This document shows, piece by piece, positions 6,781-14,437 of a stretch of 64,000 nt of DNA. A program made the translations under genes and the position numbers. Origin of the DNA: an uncultured Saprospiraceae bacterium (GTDB lineage Bacteria; Bacteroidota; Bacteroidia; Chitinophagales; Saprospiraceae); the NCBI GenBank assembly GCA_937929835.1, contig CALFUU010000020.1:1-64000 (forward strand), given 5' to 3'. How positions within the stretch are numbered: the first letter of the stretch is position 1; the number at the start of each line of letters is the position of its first letter. The notes below the pieces were generated by a model. That model was not told the origin of the DNA and did no database searches. It saw only the letters and a program-made list of their open reading frames with translations.

Positions 6781-9573
6781 TTAGATAAATTTCTTGATCA
6801 AAAATCCTAGCGCCAAGAAACCAATAAATAATAAGATAAGTCCAAAATGGCTCTGCTGATGGCCAGACTCTAGCGCTCCTGGATTGCCTATAATGATGAG
6901 AGGTGCCCAGTAGTACGGAGATTTATAAGGGTTGGCTTGCATATACTTTAGCTTGGCACTTCTTAGAGCTTCAGGCTTACTCATACCGTCCTTGAGCCCT
7001 TTGTAGAAATTTCCTAAGACCTCTAAACCCGCAGATTCATTGAGATCCCAATTAGAACCTATAACTGCAGAAGCATCTACAAAGAGAAAGGCTCTTGCCA
7101 AGCTATTAAGTCCTTCACCGGCAAAACTCTCCCCATCCGTGCTCCTGCAAGAACTGAGTGTCACTAAGCTGGCATCAAGATTTAATTTATATATCTCCTT
7201 CAGAGGTACTTTAGTATCATGGAAGGCTATCCACGGATTATTAAGCGAATCTAGTCCACTATGAGAAGAAAAGTGGATGACATCAAAATCCGAGCTGGCG
7301 GCTACAAAATTTGCAAACGTTGCCTCTTCTGCGCGCAGTGTTTTGGTATTGGATAGTGTGGACAACATTTCTATCTCCTCAGTACTCTGGACCATAGCAG
7401 ACAGATGCATATCCTGAAACCGCTCTGGACTAACTAAGAGCAAATTATCAAAGTCTTTTTTATCCTTAAGCTTCATCAAGACGGAAAGAGAGGGTGCTAT
7501 AGAAATGACATGCTCTTCGATTAGGTACAGAGGGTCACCATTTTGCTTTCGGCCTTTTACCAGAGAATCAAACGAAAGATTGTTAAGGGGACCATCACCG
7601 AGGATGATTAGTTGCTTGGCATTGTGACTAAGACTATCTAGTAAGACGCCATATAGATTAGACGCTATTTCTAAAAACTCATTGTAACTATCCTTGTACT
7701 CTAAGCTATCCTTGTTACCTAGAAGTATATTCATTCTTTTGATCTGACTTCTGAGTTGTCTTGGTCTCCGTGTATGAAATAGCTCAGTCCCTTGTCTAGT
7801 GATGCTGTGTATAAACAGAGAATCTCTAGTCAAATGATACTGTACAATCTGAGAAGAATCAGAAACAAGATTTTCTTGAATCTCCTTTATACTTGGTGTC
7901 TCTACTTGAAACTTATACTCATAATAATGTGGGTAGGCATCTCGAAGCGAATCCAAGAAACTGGTATACTTCTCGTATGAAGAATGGTCTTTTCTCTCTG
8001 TATTAGAAGAAAATATCTTTCGCAAGTCGCGCTCCCGCTCAGCTAATTCTGCGGGTATAAGACCTAAGGCATCTTGATGATTCAGCTCATCCAATAAAAG
8101 CAAGGATCGGCTCTTCTCCATATACCTATGTACCTTCTCGTCATCCCCTAACCAGTTGCTTATCTCTATGATGTCATTATAATAAGATCGGGTCTTGCGC
8201 CGCCAGAAGACCTTAGCATCGTCGGTAGACAATTCCGCCCGCATAACATCTATAAGTTCTAGGGCATTGCACATATGCCGCTCTGCATTGACAGCATCTT
8301 CAATATTCTTGTGATCCAGATAGAGTCTTGCATAACACAAGGCCTTATCTTTTATGGAGGTCAAGAGATCCCACTTTAGAGATACCCCATAAAAATCTTC
8401 CTTGGGGATGACTTGTCGTACATCTGAAAATTCTGGATTGTCTAGTTTGCACTTAATGGCATTTTGTAATTGACGTATACCAGATTCTAGGTCGTTATTT
8501 CTTATATATCTGACCGCTAGGTTGTGATAATGGATAGCGGTTCCGGGCTTATAATCTTGTCCATAAAATTTATTACTCTCTGAAACAGCTAGCTTAGCAT
8601 ACTGTATCGAAAAATCTGGAAGACCAATCTTTTCATATTGTATACCCATTCCAGAATAGCAGTAGGATATTCTATCGTGCCGCTTATCATTGTCACTTTT
8701 CAGAAAAAAAGAAATGGCTTTATCGTAGTATTTTATCGCCTCAGAAGAAATCTGGAGATCTTGACGTTCGCTATTGATGATTGCTTTCTTATCAATGATT
8801 TGCTGCTCAGACAGTGTCTTATCATTATTAACAGCTCTGATCTGACTCTTAAAAGCATATCGTGAAGACCTCGCCTGTTCTGCTTTCTGCCAGGCCAAAC
8901 AAAAGTAGGCCGCTCCCCTATGGTATGCTAGACCATAAGTTTTGGACAGTTGTAGTTGTTTGTCGATACTTTGATCACAAGCGCTCTTATTGTCTAACCA
9001 GATGTTACCTCTGAAGATCTCATAATAGGCTTCACATTTTTCTTGTGGTGTGTCAGCAACATCGAGTGCATAGGTGGCGTAGTTGACTTGTAGATTATAA
9101 TTGCCTTGACTATAAAATATCTTCGCTAGAAGCATATAATTCTTGTAATCCTTACCATTCTCTAAGTCTTTATTTATGTCTATTGACTTATTGATGGCTT
9201 TCTCTGCATCTTTTAATCGGATCAGATGAAAAAGACAATCGGACTTATCTGTCAATGTATGAGCGAGTAGAGCTGGCTTATCAGCTTGCGTAAGGATCGC
9301 TTCTGCCTCATCATAGTAATCGAGTGCGGCAGCATAATCTCTTCCATCAAGGTGCCATTGTCCGAGGGCATTATAGACCTTAGCGAGAGTCGTATCAGAG
9401 GAGGTCAAGGTCTTGGTACTCTTTTCGAGCAGACCTTCTAACAGGACCAGTTGTGGATTTCTATCTAGCGACTCATACTGAAGTAACCCTTGCTCTACTG
9501 TTTCTCTTACAGACTCCTGTGCTGGGAGCAAGCTAGAATAAAAACAAAGCGCTATCAGAAGGACTAATCTCAA
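6781..9573 (-). CDS. Secreted TPR-CHAT domain caspase-like protease
   Basis: A 930-residue protein with a signal peptide (1-19, ending LLPAQ), a long helical tetratricopeptide region (about 20-460), a linker, and a C-terminal CHAT domain (about 590-885). The catalytic histidine lies in VIHFSSHSG (His771) and the cysteine in TLSSCRS (Cys809), the dyad expected of clan CD (caspase-like) peptidases. A hydrophobic helix at 913-926 followed by KK probably anchors it in the inner membrane with TPR and CHAT in the periplasm. It is the last gene of an operon with a membrane TPR protein (15 bases upstream) and a sigma factor. TPR-CHAT proteins act as proteases in type III-E CRISPR (Csx29) and in other defence or signalling systems. 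The function here is unknown; cleavage of an operon or envelope partner is inference. Confidence 0.88.
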   Translation of the reverse strand: MRLVLLIALCFYSSLLPAQESVRETVEQGLLQYESLDRNPQLVLLEGLLEKSTKTLTSSDTTLAKVYNALGQWHLDGRDYAAALDYYDEAEAILTQADKPALLAHTLTDKSDCLFHLIRLKDAEKAINKSIDINKDLENGKDYKNYMLLAKIFYSQGNYNLQVNYATYALDVADTPQEKCEAYYEIFRGNIWLDNKSACDQSIDKQLQLSKTYGLAYHRGAAYFCLAWQKAEQARSSRYAFKSQIRAVNNDKTLSEQQIIDKKAIINSERQDLQISSEAIKYYDKAISFFLKSDNDKRHDRISYCYSGMGIQYEKIGLPDFSIQYAKLAVSESNKFYGQDYKPGTAIHYHNLAVRYIRNNDLESGIRQLQNAIKCKLDNPEFSDVRQVIPKEDFYGVSLKWDLLTSIKDKALCYARLYLDHKNIEDAVNAERHMCNALELIDVMRAELSTDDAKVFWRRKTRSYYNDIIEISNWLGDDEKVHRYMEKSRSLLLLDELNHQDALGLIPAELAERERDLRKIFSSNTERKDHSSYEKYTSFLDSLRDAYPHYYEYKFQVETPSIKEIQENLVSDSSQIVQYHLTRDSLFIHSITRQGTELFHTRRPRQLRSQIKRMNILLGNKDSLEYKDSYNEFLEIASNLYGVLLDSLSHNAKQLIILGDGPLNNLSFDSLVKGRKQNGDPLYLIEEHVISIAPSLSVLMKLKDKKDFDNLLLVSPERFQDMHLSAMVQSTEEIEMLSTLSNTKTLRAEEATFANFVAASSDFDVIHFSSHSGLDSLNNPWIAFHDTKVPLKEIYKLNLDASLVTLSSCRSTDGESFAGEGLNSLARAFLFVDASAVIGSNWDLNESAGLEVLGNFYKGLKDGMSKPEALRSAKLKYMQANPYKSPYYWAPLIIIGNPGALESGHQQSHFGLILLFIGFLALGFLIKKFI

Positions 9574-9588
9574 GAAGTTAAGTTTGGC

Positions 9589-10371
9589 TTACTCAAATGT
9601 AGCCAATAACTCCTGAGCTTGTTTGTGATTATAAGCTTTAGATGCGACAAGGTCTTTAAGTAAAGATTGAGCTTCAGGAAGCTTGCCTTGCTTGAGATAA
9701 CACTGTGCATCAAACCATTGGTATTTTTTTACTCTTGGATTGAGCGATTTGATATAGTCAAATGCTGCGTGCGCCTCATCAAATCTGTTAAGCTCCATTA
9801 GGGTTATGCCTTTAGCCAACAGGACATCCATATCCTTAGGTGCTACGGCTAGGTATGCTTCTATCTGAGGAAGGGCTTGGTCATAGTCCTGTGCATTATA
9901 GGCTTCTTGTAATGCCTTAGTTAAGGTCAGTTCTGTAACTGTACCCTTAGTGGTCAGATTAAGAGGCTCTATCATCGCATATTGCGCATAAGAATCACCT
10001 GAGTCTAACATATTGGGGAGAAAAACACCTACTAAAAGGAGCAACGAAGCTGCCATAGCTATAGATGTATATAAGAATCTTCTGCTTGAGGTCTTAGATA
10101 TAGGTGTCGGATTAGGATTATGAGATACGGCAACCTGGGGAGACGTCGCCGATGGTGCACCTCCCTTAATGGAGGCTAGGGTCGCTCTTATATCTGCTTC
10201 TAGAGGTGCGAACTCCTTAGCTTCTTTAAGTTCTGTAACTATTTGATAATCCATTGCGAGATCAGCATCACTTTGTAAGAAAGCTCTGAACTTGTCCAAA
10301 TCGTCAGCTGACATACCTCCGGAGAGGTAATCATCTAGAATTTCGTATTTATTATTCTCGTTGAGGTTCAT
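9589..10371 (-). CDS. Single-span membrane TPR protein, probable anti-sigma factor
   Basis: A 260-residue protein with an N-terminal cytosolic part of about 95 residues, one transmembrane helix at roughly 99-119, and a periplasmic C-terminal tail of TPR-type helices (about 140-255, for example LLAKGITLMELNRFDEAHAAFDY). The N-terminus (YEILDDYLSGGMSADDLDKFRAFLQSD, starting at residue 9) resembles the short helical segment of Bacteroidota anti-sigma factors, where the residue count before the membrane helix is similar; no HxxxCxxC zinc finger is present. It overlaps the sigma factor gene by an ATGA (10368-10371), which implies coupled translation and matching amounts. Position and topology make it the likely membrane regulator of the sigma factor, with the periplasmic TPRs able to meet the TPR-CHAT protease. 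That role is inferred. Confidence 0.75.
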   Translation of the reverse strand: MNLNENNKYEILDDYLSGGMSADDLDKFRAFLQSDADLAMDYQIVTELKEAKEFAPLEADIRATLASIKGGAPSATSPQVAVSHNPNPTPISKTSSRRFLYTSIAMAASLLLLVGVFLPNMLDSGDSYAQYAMIEPLNLTTKGTVTELTLTKALQEAYNAQDYDQALPQIEAYLAVAPKDMDVLLAKGITLMELNRFDEAHAAFDYIKSLNPRVKKYQWFDAQCYLKQGKLPEAQSLLKDLVASKAYNHKQAQELLATFE

Positions 10372-10925
10372 AACAACTGTTTGAAAATAACGTCTCTTTT
10401 AATTTTGTCGATCAATTTTTTCTGGCATTTATACTTCTTTTGCTTTGCAGCATTTTCAGTATTGAGTCCCAATTCTACAGCTATATCTCTCAAAGACATC
10501 TTCTCGAAAAATAGCTCGAACAACTTTTGACATACTGGATCTAACTCTTTCAGCTTTTGTTGATACAACTGAAATCGTTCCAATTTCATAATTGACTCCA
10601 ATATGTCGTCTTTATCACTTAATGTACCTATCTCATCAATGGTTACGTTTTTGTTATGCTTTTTTTTCGATTCGTTGAACCACTTGAACTTGGCAATACT
10701 CACGAGGAAGGTATAAAATGAGCTACTTAGCTGAAAATCAGGCGATTGTGCTTTTTTTAGTATCACAATAAGGCTTTCTTGAAAAACTTCCCAAGCCTCG
10801 TCTTTATTACACCCCATCTTACCCAGTATCGCCTCTAACCTAGGCAGATACGTATCATAAATCTCCTTAACACCACGCTGGTCGTTGGTCAGAAGGGCAT
10901 TAATATAGGGATCTGAGTGCTTCAA
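10368..10925 (-). CDS. RNA polymerase sigma factor, sigma-70 family (ECF-like)
   Basis: A 185-residue protein with sigma region 2 (about 20-90, including DEAWEVFQESLIVILKKA and FYTFLVSIAKFKWFNESKK) and region 4 (about 125-175, with the helix-turn-helix MSLRDIAVELGLNTENAAKQK). Regions 1 and 3 are absent, as in ECF (group 4) sigma factors. It is the first gene of a unit with a membrane TPR protein and a TPR-CHAT protease. It would direct RNA polymerase to a dedicated promoter set when released from its regulator, and such operons usually autoregulate. Its upstream region shares 16 identical bases with that of the giant T9SS gene. The sigma assignment is strong; the regulon is unknown. Confidence 0.9.
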   Translation of the reverse strand: MKHSDPYINALLTNDQRGVKEIYDTYLPRLEAILGKMGCNKDEAWEVFQESLIVILKKAQSPDFQLSSSFYTFLVSIAKFKWFNESKKKHNKNVTIDEIGTLSDKDDILESIMKLERFQLYQQKLKELDPVCQKLFELFFEKMSLRDIAVELGLNTENAAKQKKYKCQKKLIDKIKRDVIFKQLL

Positions 10926-10968
10926 GCCACTAATGTATTAAGTTGACATAGGATTGTAGGCAAAAATT

Positions 10969-10984
10969 AAATATATAAACAATT
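10969..10984 (-). promoter_or_regulatory. Candidate upstream element shared with the giant gene
   Basis: On the minus strand this block reads AATTGTTTATATATTT and lies 44 bases upstream of the sigma factor start. The identical 16 bases occur at 58453-58468, upstream of the 4733-residue T9SS gene, in the same orientation. It could be a promoter core or operator used by both. No canonical TAnnTTTG box is complete here. Confidence 0.4.
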
Positions 10985-10990
10985 GAGAAT

Positions 10991-11140
10991 ATGACCACTA
11001 TAGAGTTGAAACGGCAATTCTTAACCAAATGCAGCAACCTCAGGCTCTCTAAACAGTTAGTAACAGACGTAGCCAAGACACCTACTAGAAGTCAAGTTAT
11101 CTCGCAACCGCCTATATTTAGGCTGCTAAAGAATAAGTAG
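10991..11140 (+). CDS. Possible small protein of 49 residues, unrecognised
   Basis: An ATG-to-TAG frame lies in the gap between the divergent sigma factor and AraC genes, ending 10 bases before the AraC start. The product is hydrophilic and basic, has no signal peptide or membrane helix, and resembles nothing I know. The tight spacing to the AraC gene would fit a two-gene unit or a leader peptide. A chance open frame in an AT-rich gap is equally possible. Confidence 0.25.
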   Translation: MTTIELKRQFLTKCSNLRLSKQLVTDVAKTPTRSQVISQPPIFRLLKNK

Positions 11141-11150
11141 ATTTAGATAT

Positions 11151-11975
11151 ATGAAATACGTAGGGAGTACTGATGAGTATTTTGAAATACTGGAGGCAAA
11201 CAGGGAGCATACTAGTGGACTGGATAAACCCATAGATGGCCAACTTTCCGTCGTATGGTTTCAAGAAAATGGTAATAAACTGACCATTGATAGTGTACCC
11301 AATACCTTTGACAAAGATGAAATTCTATGTCTCACGAGCTTGCACAAAGTGGAAATCAACACACTTGGAAAGACAAAGATTCTAAGATTTAACTCTCCTT
11401 TCTATTGTATTCTTAATCAAGATAGCGAAGTCGGGTGTAAGGGCATCCTATTCTTTGGATCCAAAAGCCTGCCGGTACTCAAGCCCAATAAGGAAGACCT
11501 CAAAAGTATATGCAGCCTGACTCAGATGGTACAACTAGAAATGGAGTCTAGGGATGATCTTCAACAAGAGATGCTACAAATGCTGCTTAAGAGACTGCTC
11601 ATCTTGTGTACCAGAATCTATAAGTCCTCAGAGAGCCTGGACAAGCTCCCAGCTCAGGAGACTGACTTGATTCGAGAATTCAACTTTCTAGTAGAACAAC
11701 ACTTCAAAACTGCTCATACGGTATCTGAATATGCCCAGATGCTCAATAAATCACCAAAGACCTTATCCAATCTCTTTGGCAAGTCCAATTCTAAATCTCC
11801 GCTGAAGATTATCCAAAACCGCATAATGCTAGAAGCACGGAGGAAGTTGCGCTATACAGAAATACCCATTTCTGAAATTGGCTATGAAGTAGGATTCCAG
11901 GACATCCAATCTTTTAGTAGGTTTTTTAAGAAAAACGAAGGCACCTCACCCTCTGATTTTAGAGCTGTAAAGTAG
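11151..11975 (+). CDS. AraC family transcriptional regulator
   Basis: A 274-residue regulator. The N-terminal half (about 1-130) looks like a cupin-type sensory domain (segments IDGQLSVVWFQENG and LRFNSPFYCILNQ). The C-terminal 95 residues form the double helix-turn-helix of AraC/XylS proteins: TVSEYAQMLNKSPKTLSNLF and then ISEIGYEVGFQDIQSFSRFF, with the final SPSDFR. Such proteins activate nearby genes in response to a small ligand. The next gene, 148 bases downstream, is an AhpD-like protein, and this pairing recurs in Bacteroidota, so control of that gene is likely. The ligand is unknown. The start gives the expected N-terminal strand and is the first ATG after the small upstream frame. 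Confidence 0.9.
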   Translation: MKYVGSTDEYFEILEANREHTSGLDKPIDGQLSVVWFQENGNKLTIDSVPNTFDKDEILCLTSLHKVEINTLGKTKILRFNSPFYCILNQDSEVGCKGILFFGSKSLPVLKPNKEDLKSICSLTQMVQLEMESRDDLQQEMLQMLLKRLLILCTRIYKSSESLDKLPAQETDLIREFNFLVEQHFKTAHTVSEYAQMLNKSPKTLSNLFGKSNSKSPLKIIQNRIMLEARRKLRYTEIPISEIGYEVGFQDIQSFSRFFKKNEGTSPSDFRAVK

Positions 11976-12123
11976 CCAAAGGAATTATTGCCAACTCCCT
12001 GTGTCTTATTGATAATAGGCATGGGAACTTTGGAATATCTCTAGGGAAATCTAGATGAATGTGCAAGACACTTTATACTGCATTTTTGTAGTGTAAATAA
12101 TTTATCAACGAAAAAGTATAAAG

Positions 12124-12672
12124 ATGTCTAAGTTTAAAATTCCTACAAAAGCAGAAGTTTCAGAAAAGAATCAAAAGATATTTGATCAATTAGAAAAAGG
12201 GTTGGGTTTTGTACCAAATCTATACGCTTACTATGCCAAGAGTGAAAATGCGCTCGGTGATTACCTAGAATTTTCGAATAGAAAAAGTACACTTTCAAAA
12301 AAGGAAAAAGAGGTTATCAATCTTGTCGTGAGTGAATACAATGGCTGCTATTACTGCCAGTCTGCACATACGGTAATTGCTGGACTCAATGGTTTCTCAT
12401 CAGATGAAATCCTTAAGGTGAGACAAGGTGAGGCACCATTTGACAATAGATTAAATGCATTGGCAAAATTTACACTCGATACCGTATCAAGTAAAGGAAA
12501 AGTAAATGAGCAACAAAGAGATGCATTCTTAGCTGCGGGCTTTAACGAAGCGAACCTCATAGATGTAGCAATGGCTATCGGCGAAAAAACGATAAGCAAT
12601 TTGGTTCACAATCTAATTGATTTTGAGATAGATTTTCCAGCTGCTCCAAAACTAGAAGAAGCTATTGCATAA
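12124..12672 (+). CDS. Carboxymuconolactone decarboxylase/AhpD family protein
   Basis: A 182-residue all-helical protein with the AhpD core motif E71-x3-CYYC-x3-H, that is Cys75, Cys78 and His82. In AhpD the two cysteines form a redox-active disulfide and the histidine and glutamate relay protons during alkyl-hydroperoxide reduction. The N-terminal part (MSKFKIPTKAEVSEKNQKIF) and the LGFVPNLYAYYAKSE segment are typical of peroxidase-related CMD proteins. It follows an AraC regulator that probably controls it and is followed by a strong hairpin terminator. A role in peroxide or electrophile defence is likely from the motif; the physiological substrate is not known. Confidence 0.88.
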   Translation: MSKFKIPTKAEVSEKNQKIFDQLEKGLGFVPNLYAYYAKSENALGDYLEFSNRKSTLSKKEKEVINLVVSEYNGCYYCQSAHTVIAGLNGFSSDEILKVRQGEAPFDNRLNALAKFTLDTVSSKGKVNEQQRDAFLAAGFNEANLIDVAMAIGEKTISNLVHNLIDFEIDFPAAPKLEEAIA

Positions 12673-12759
12673 TAACTCCCCAGCTCCAAAACAGTATTGC
12701 AAATTATAATCCAAGGGCAAAATAGTCAACAAGTTTATTGACTTACATATATAATTCTA

Positions 12760-12794
12760 AAAAAATACAGCACAAGGAGGGTGCTGTATTTTTT
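12760..12794 (+). terminator. Strong hairpin terminator after the AhpD-like gene
   Basis: Perfect 14-base arms (12760-12773 and 12781-12794) ending in A and T runs flank the loop AAGGAGG. It fits an intrinsic terminator usable in both directions. The loop is itself a consensus Shine-Dalgarno sequence, but it is 24 bases from the next ATG (12805), too far for a normal ribosome binding site. Confidence 0.8.
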
Positions 12795-12804
12795 GTAAAA
12801 CTTT

Positions 12805-13485
12805 ATGAAAATGAAAAATTTTATTTTTTTTAGCACACTTCTATTTATTCTATTTACTGGCTGTATAGAAGATGACTTTATTGAAGACTTTGTAGAGCCA
12901 GAAATTTCGATTACCAATGCGATAGACACCTTGGGATTAGATACTGAATATCAATTTAATACGCGATTTCTCAACAATACAGGACAACAAGAAAGCGTAG
13001 AAGTTGTATGGGAAAGTTCAGACCCTACAGTGATTTCAATTACACAAAGCGGATTAGCAACAGCCCATAGTGCAGGTACAGTTGTTATTGCTGTCAACAC
13101 TGTAGACCAATCAATATCAGATGCTATCGAGGTTACTGTCGGAGAAGAAACCGTAGAAGTGGAAGAGCCAGCCTCCATCACTGGTTCGATTATGACGACT
13201 ACATTTTATGATCTAGAAGGAACATTTACACTATCAGAGACAGATACAGGCCTCTTTCTAGATATAGCCGACGATTATGTCACCACCTCAGCCTTACCAG
13301 GCTTTTACGTCTACTTATCCAATAACAGAAATTCGATATCGGGTGCCTTTGAGATTGGTGAAGTAACTGTATTTAGAGGAGCTCATAGCTACGAAATAGA
13401 CGGAGTAAGTCTCAATGATTACAACTTTATCGTCTACTACTGCAAGCCATTTAATGTAAAAGTGGGGGAAGCCGTACTAAACTAA
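12805..13485 (+). CDS. Lipoprotein with Ig-like (Big_2) and DM13 domains
   Basis: A 226-residue exported lipoprotein. The signal peptide ends at the lipobox LFTGC (Cys20). Residues about 30-115 form a bacterial Ig-like Big_2 fold (WESSDPTVISITQSGLATAHSAGTVVI). Residues about 125-226 match a DM13 domain: GFYVYLSNN, the EIGEVTVFRGAHSYEI strand, and VYYCKPFNVKVGEAVL with the conserved cysteine. DM13 domains are thought to be redox-active through this cysteine and occur in electron-transfer or matrix proteins. One base separates its stop from the next gene, an outer-membrane barrel, so the two are co-transcribed. The domain calls are by pattern. The function of the pair is unknown; surface redox chemistry or metal handling are possibilities. 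Confidence 0.8.
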   Translation: MKMKNFIFFSTLLFILFTGCIEDDFIEDFVEPEISITNAIDTLGLDTEYQFNTRFLNNTGQQESVEVVWESSDPTVISITQSGLATAHSAGTVVIAVNTVDQSISDAIEVTVGEETVEVEEPASITGSIMTTTFYDLEGTFTLSETDTGLFLDIADDYVTTSALPGFYVYLSNNRNSISGAFEIGEVTVFRGAHSYEIDGVSLNDYNFIVYYCKPFNVKVGEAVLN

Positions 13486-13486
13486 T

Positions 13487-14362
13487 ATGAAAATGAAACA
13501 TAAACTAATATTATCAATAGCACTTGCATTGGTCCTACAGGGTTCATTGCAAGCAGGTGGGCCTTGGGCAAAGGGAAAAGGAAAAACATATATCAAACTT
13601 TCTGAGTGGTGGACTGTATTTGATACACACTACAACGACATAGGTCTTCTAGATCCAAATGTTACAACAGGCATCTACAATACCTCACTCTACGCAGAGC
13701 TAGGTCTCAGTAATAAGTTTACAGCTACTTTTAATGGTGCACTTTTTAGCAGAAATTTTATGAACAACATAAGATCAGGAACGACAAATGACATTCTGAT
13801 CCAAGGAGAAGCGTTAAATAGTCTGGGTGATATAGATATAGGATTGAAGTATACATTTAACCAAGAAGCAAGAATTCCTGTAGCACTCTCTGTTGTCTTA
13901 GGCTTACCAACAGGTATAGCAGGAGGTGGCACCCAAGGAAACCTACAAACAGGCGATGGCGAGTTTAACCAAATCGTTCAACTAGATTTTGGTTCGGGAT
14001 TTAAGGTGGGCAACTCGGACGCCTACTTCGCAGGATATGTGGGCATCAACAATAGGACTCAGGGATTCTCTGAAGAATTTAGATATGGACTTGAGTATGG
14101 TGTGGGCTTAGCCAATAGCAAGTTGTGGTTGACTGGAAAACTGACAGCTGTAGAATCATTTAAAAATGGAGATACAGGTTCCTCGGTAACCAGTACCAGT
14201 ATTTTTGCTAACAACTCAGAATTTCTTGCACTAGGACTCGAAGCAAATTATTATGTCACAAAAACAGTAGGTATATCTGCAGGCTTTGCCTCCGCTGTGA
14301 GAGGAGAAATTATCGCAGCTGCCCCATCCTATTCAGTGGGTGTATTTCTGGACATAAAATAA
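13487..14362 (+). CDS. Outer-membrane beta-barrel protein, partner of the DM13 lipoprotein
   Basis: A 291-residue protein with a signal peptide (about 1-23, ending SLQAGG) followed by alternating amphipathic strands typical of an outer-membrane barrel. It starts GGPWAKGKGKTYIKLSEWW, contains LSVVLGLPTG and ends in hydrophobic strands (ISAGFASAVRG, SVGVFLDIK). It resembles the broad group of uncharacterised Bacteroidota barrel proteins related to phenol-degradation/MetA-pathway transporters. It starts one base after the DM13 lipoprotein stop and is followed by a hairpin terminator, so the two genes form a closed operon. Transport, or anchoring of the lipoprotein, is inference. Confidence 0.7.
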   Translation: MKMKHKLILSIALALVLQGSLQAGGPWAKGKGKTYIKLSEWWTVFDTHYNDIGLLDPNVTTGIYNTSLYAELGLSNKFTATFNGALFSRNFMNNIRSGTTNDILIQGEALNSLGDIDIGLKYTFNQEARIPVALSVVLGLPTGIAGGGTQGNLQTGDGEFNQIVQLDFGSGFKVGNSDAYFAGYVGINNRTQGFSEEFRYGLEYGVGLANSKLWLTGKLTAVESFKNGDTGSSVTSTSIFANNSEFLALGLEANYYVTKTVGISAGFASAVRGEIIAAAPSYSVGVFLDIK

Positions 14363-14399
14363 ATGTCCAAACTAAGGTCTCAGATACCAAAAACAGTAG

Positions 14400-14437
14400 A
14401 AGTAAGTAGACTTGATTGTCTGCTTACTTTATTTTTT
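14400..14437. terminator. Bidirectional terminator between convergent genes
   Basis: Arms AAGTAAGTAGAC (14400-14411) and GTCTGCTTACTT (14418-14429) pair with one mismatch and are followed by a T run on the plus strand. The stop codon of the minus-strand oxidoreductase (14424-14426) lies inside the right arm, so the hairpin ends the plus-strand operon and overlaps the 3' end of the opposing gene. Confidence 0.75.
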
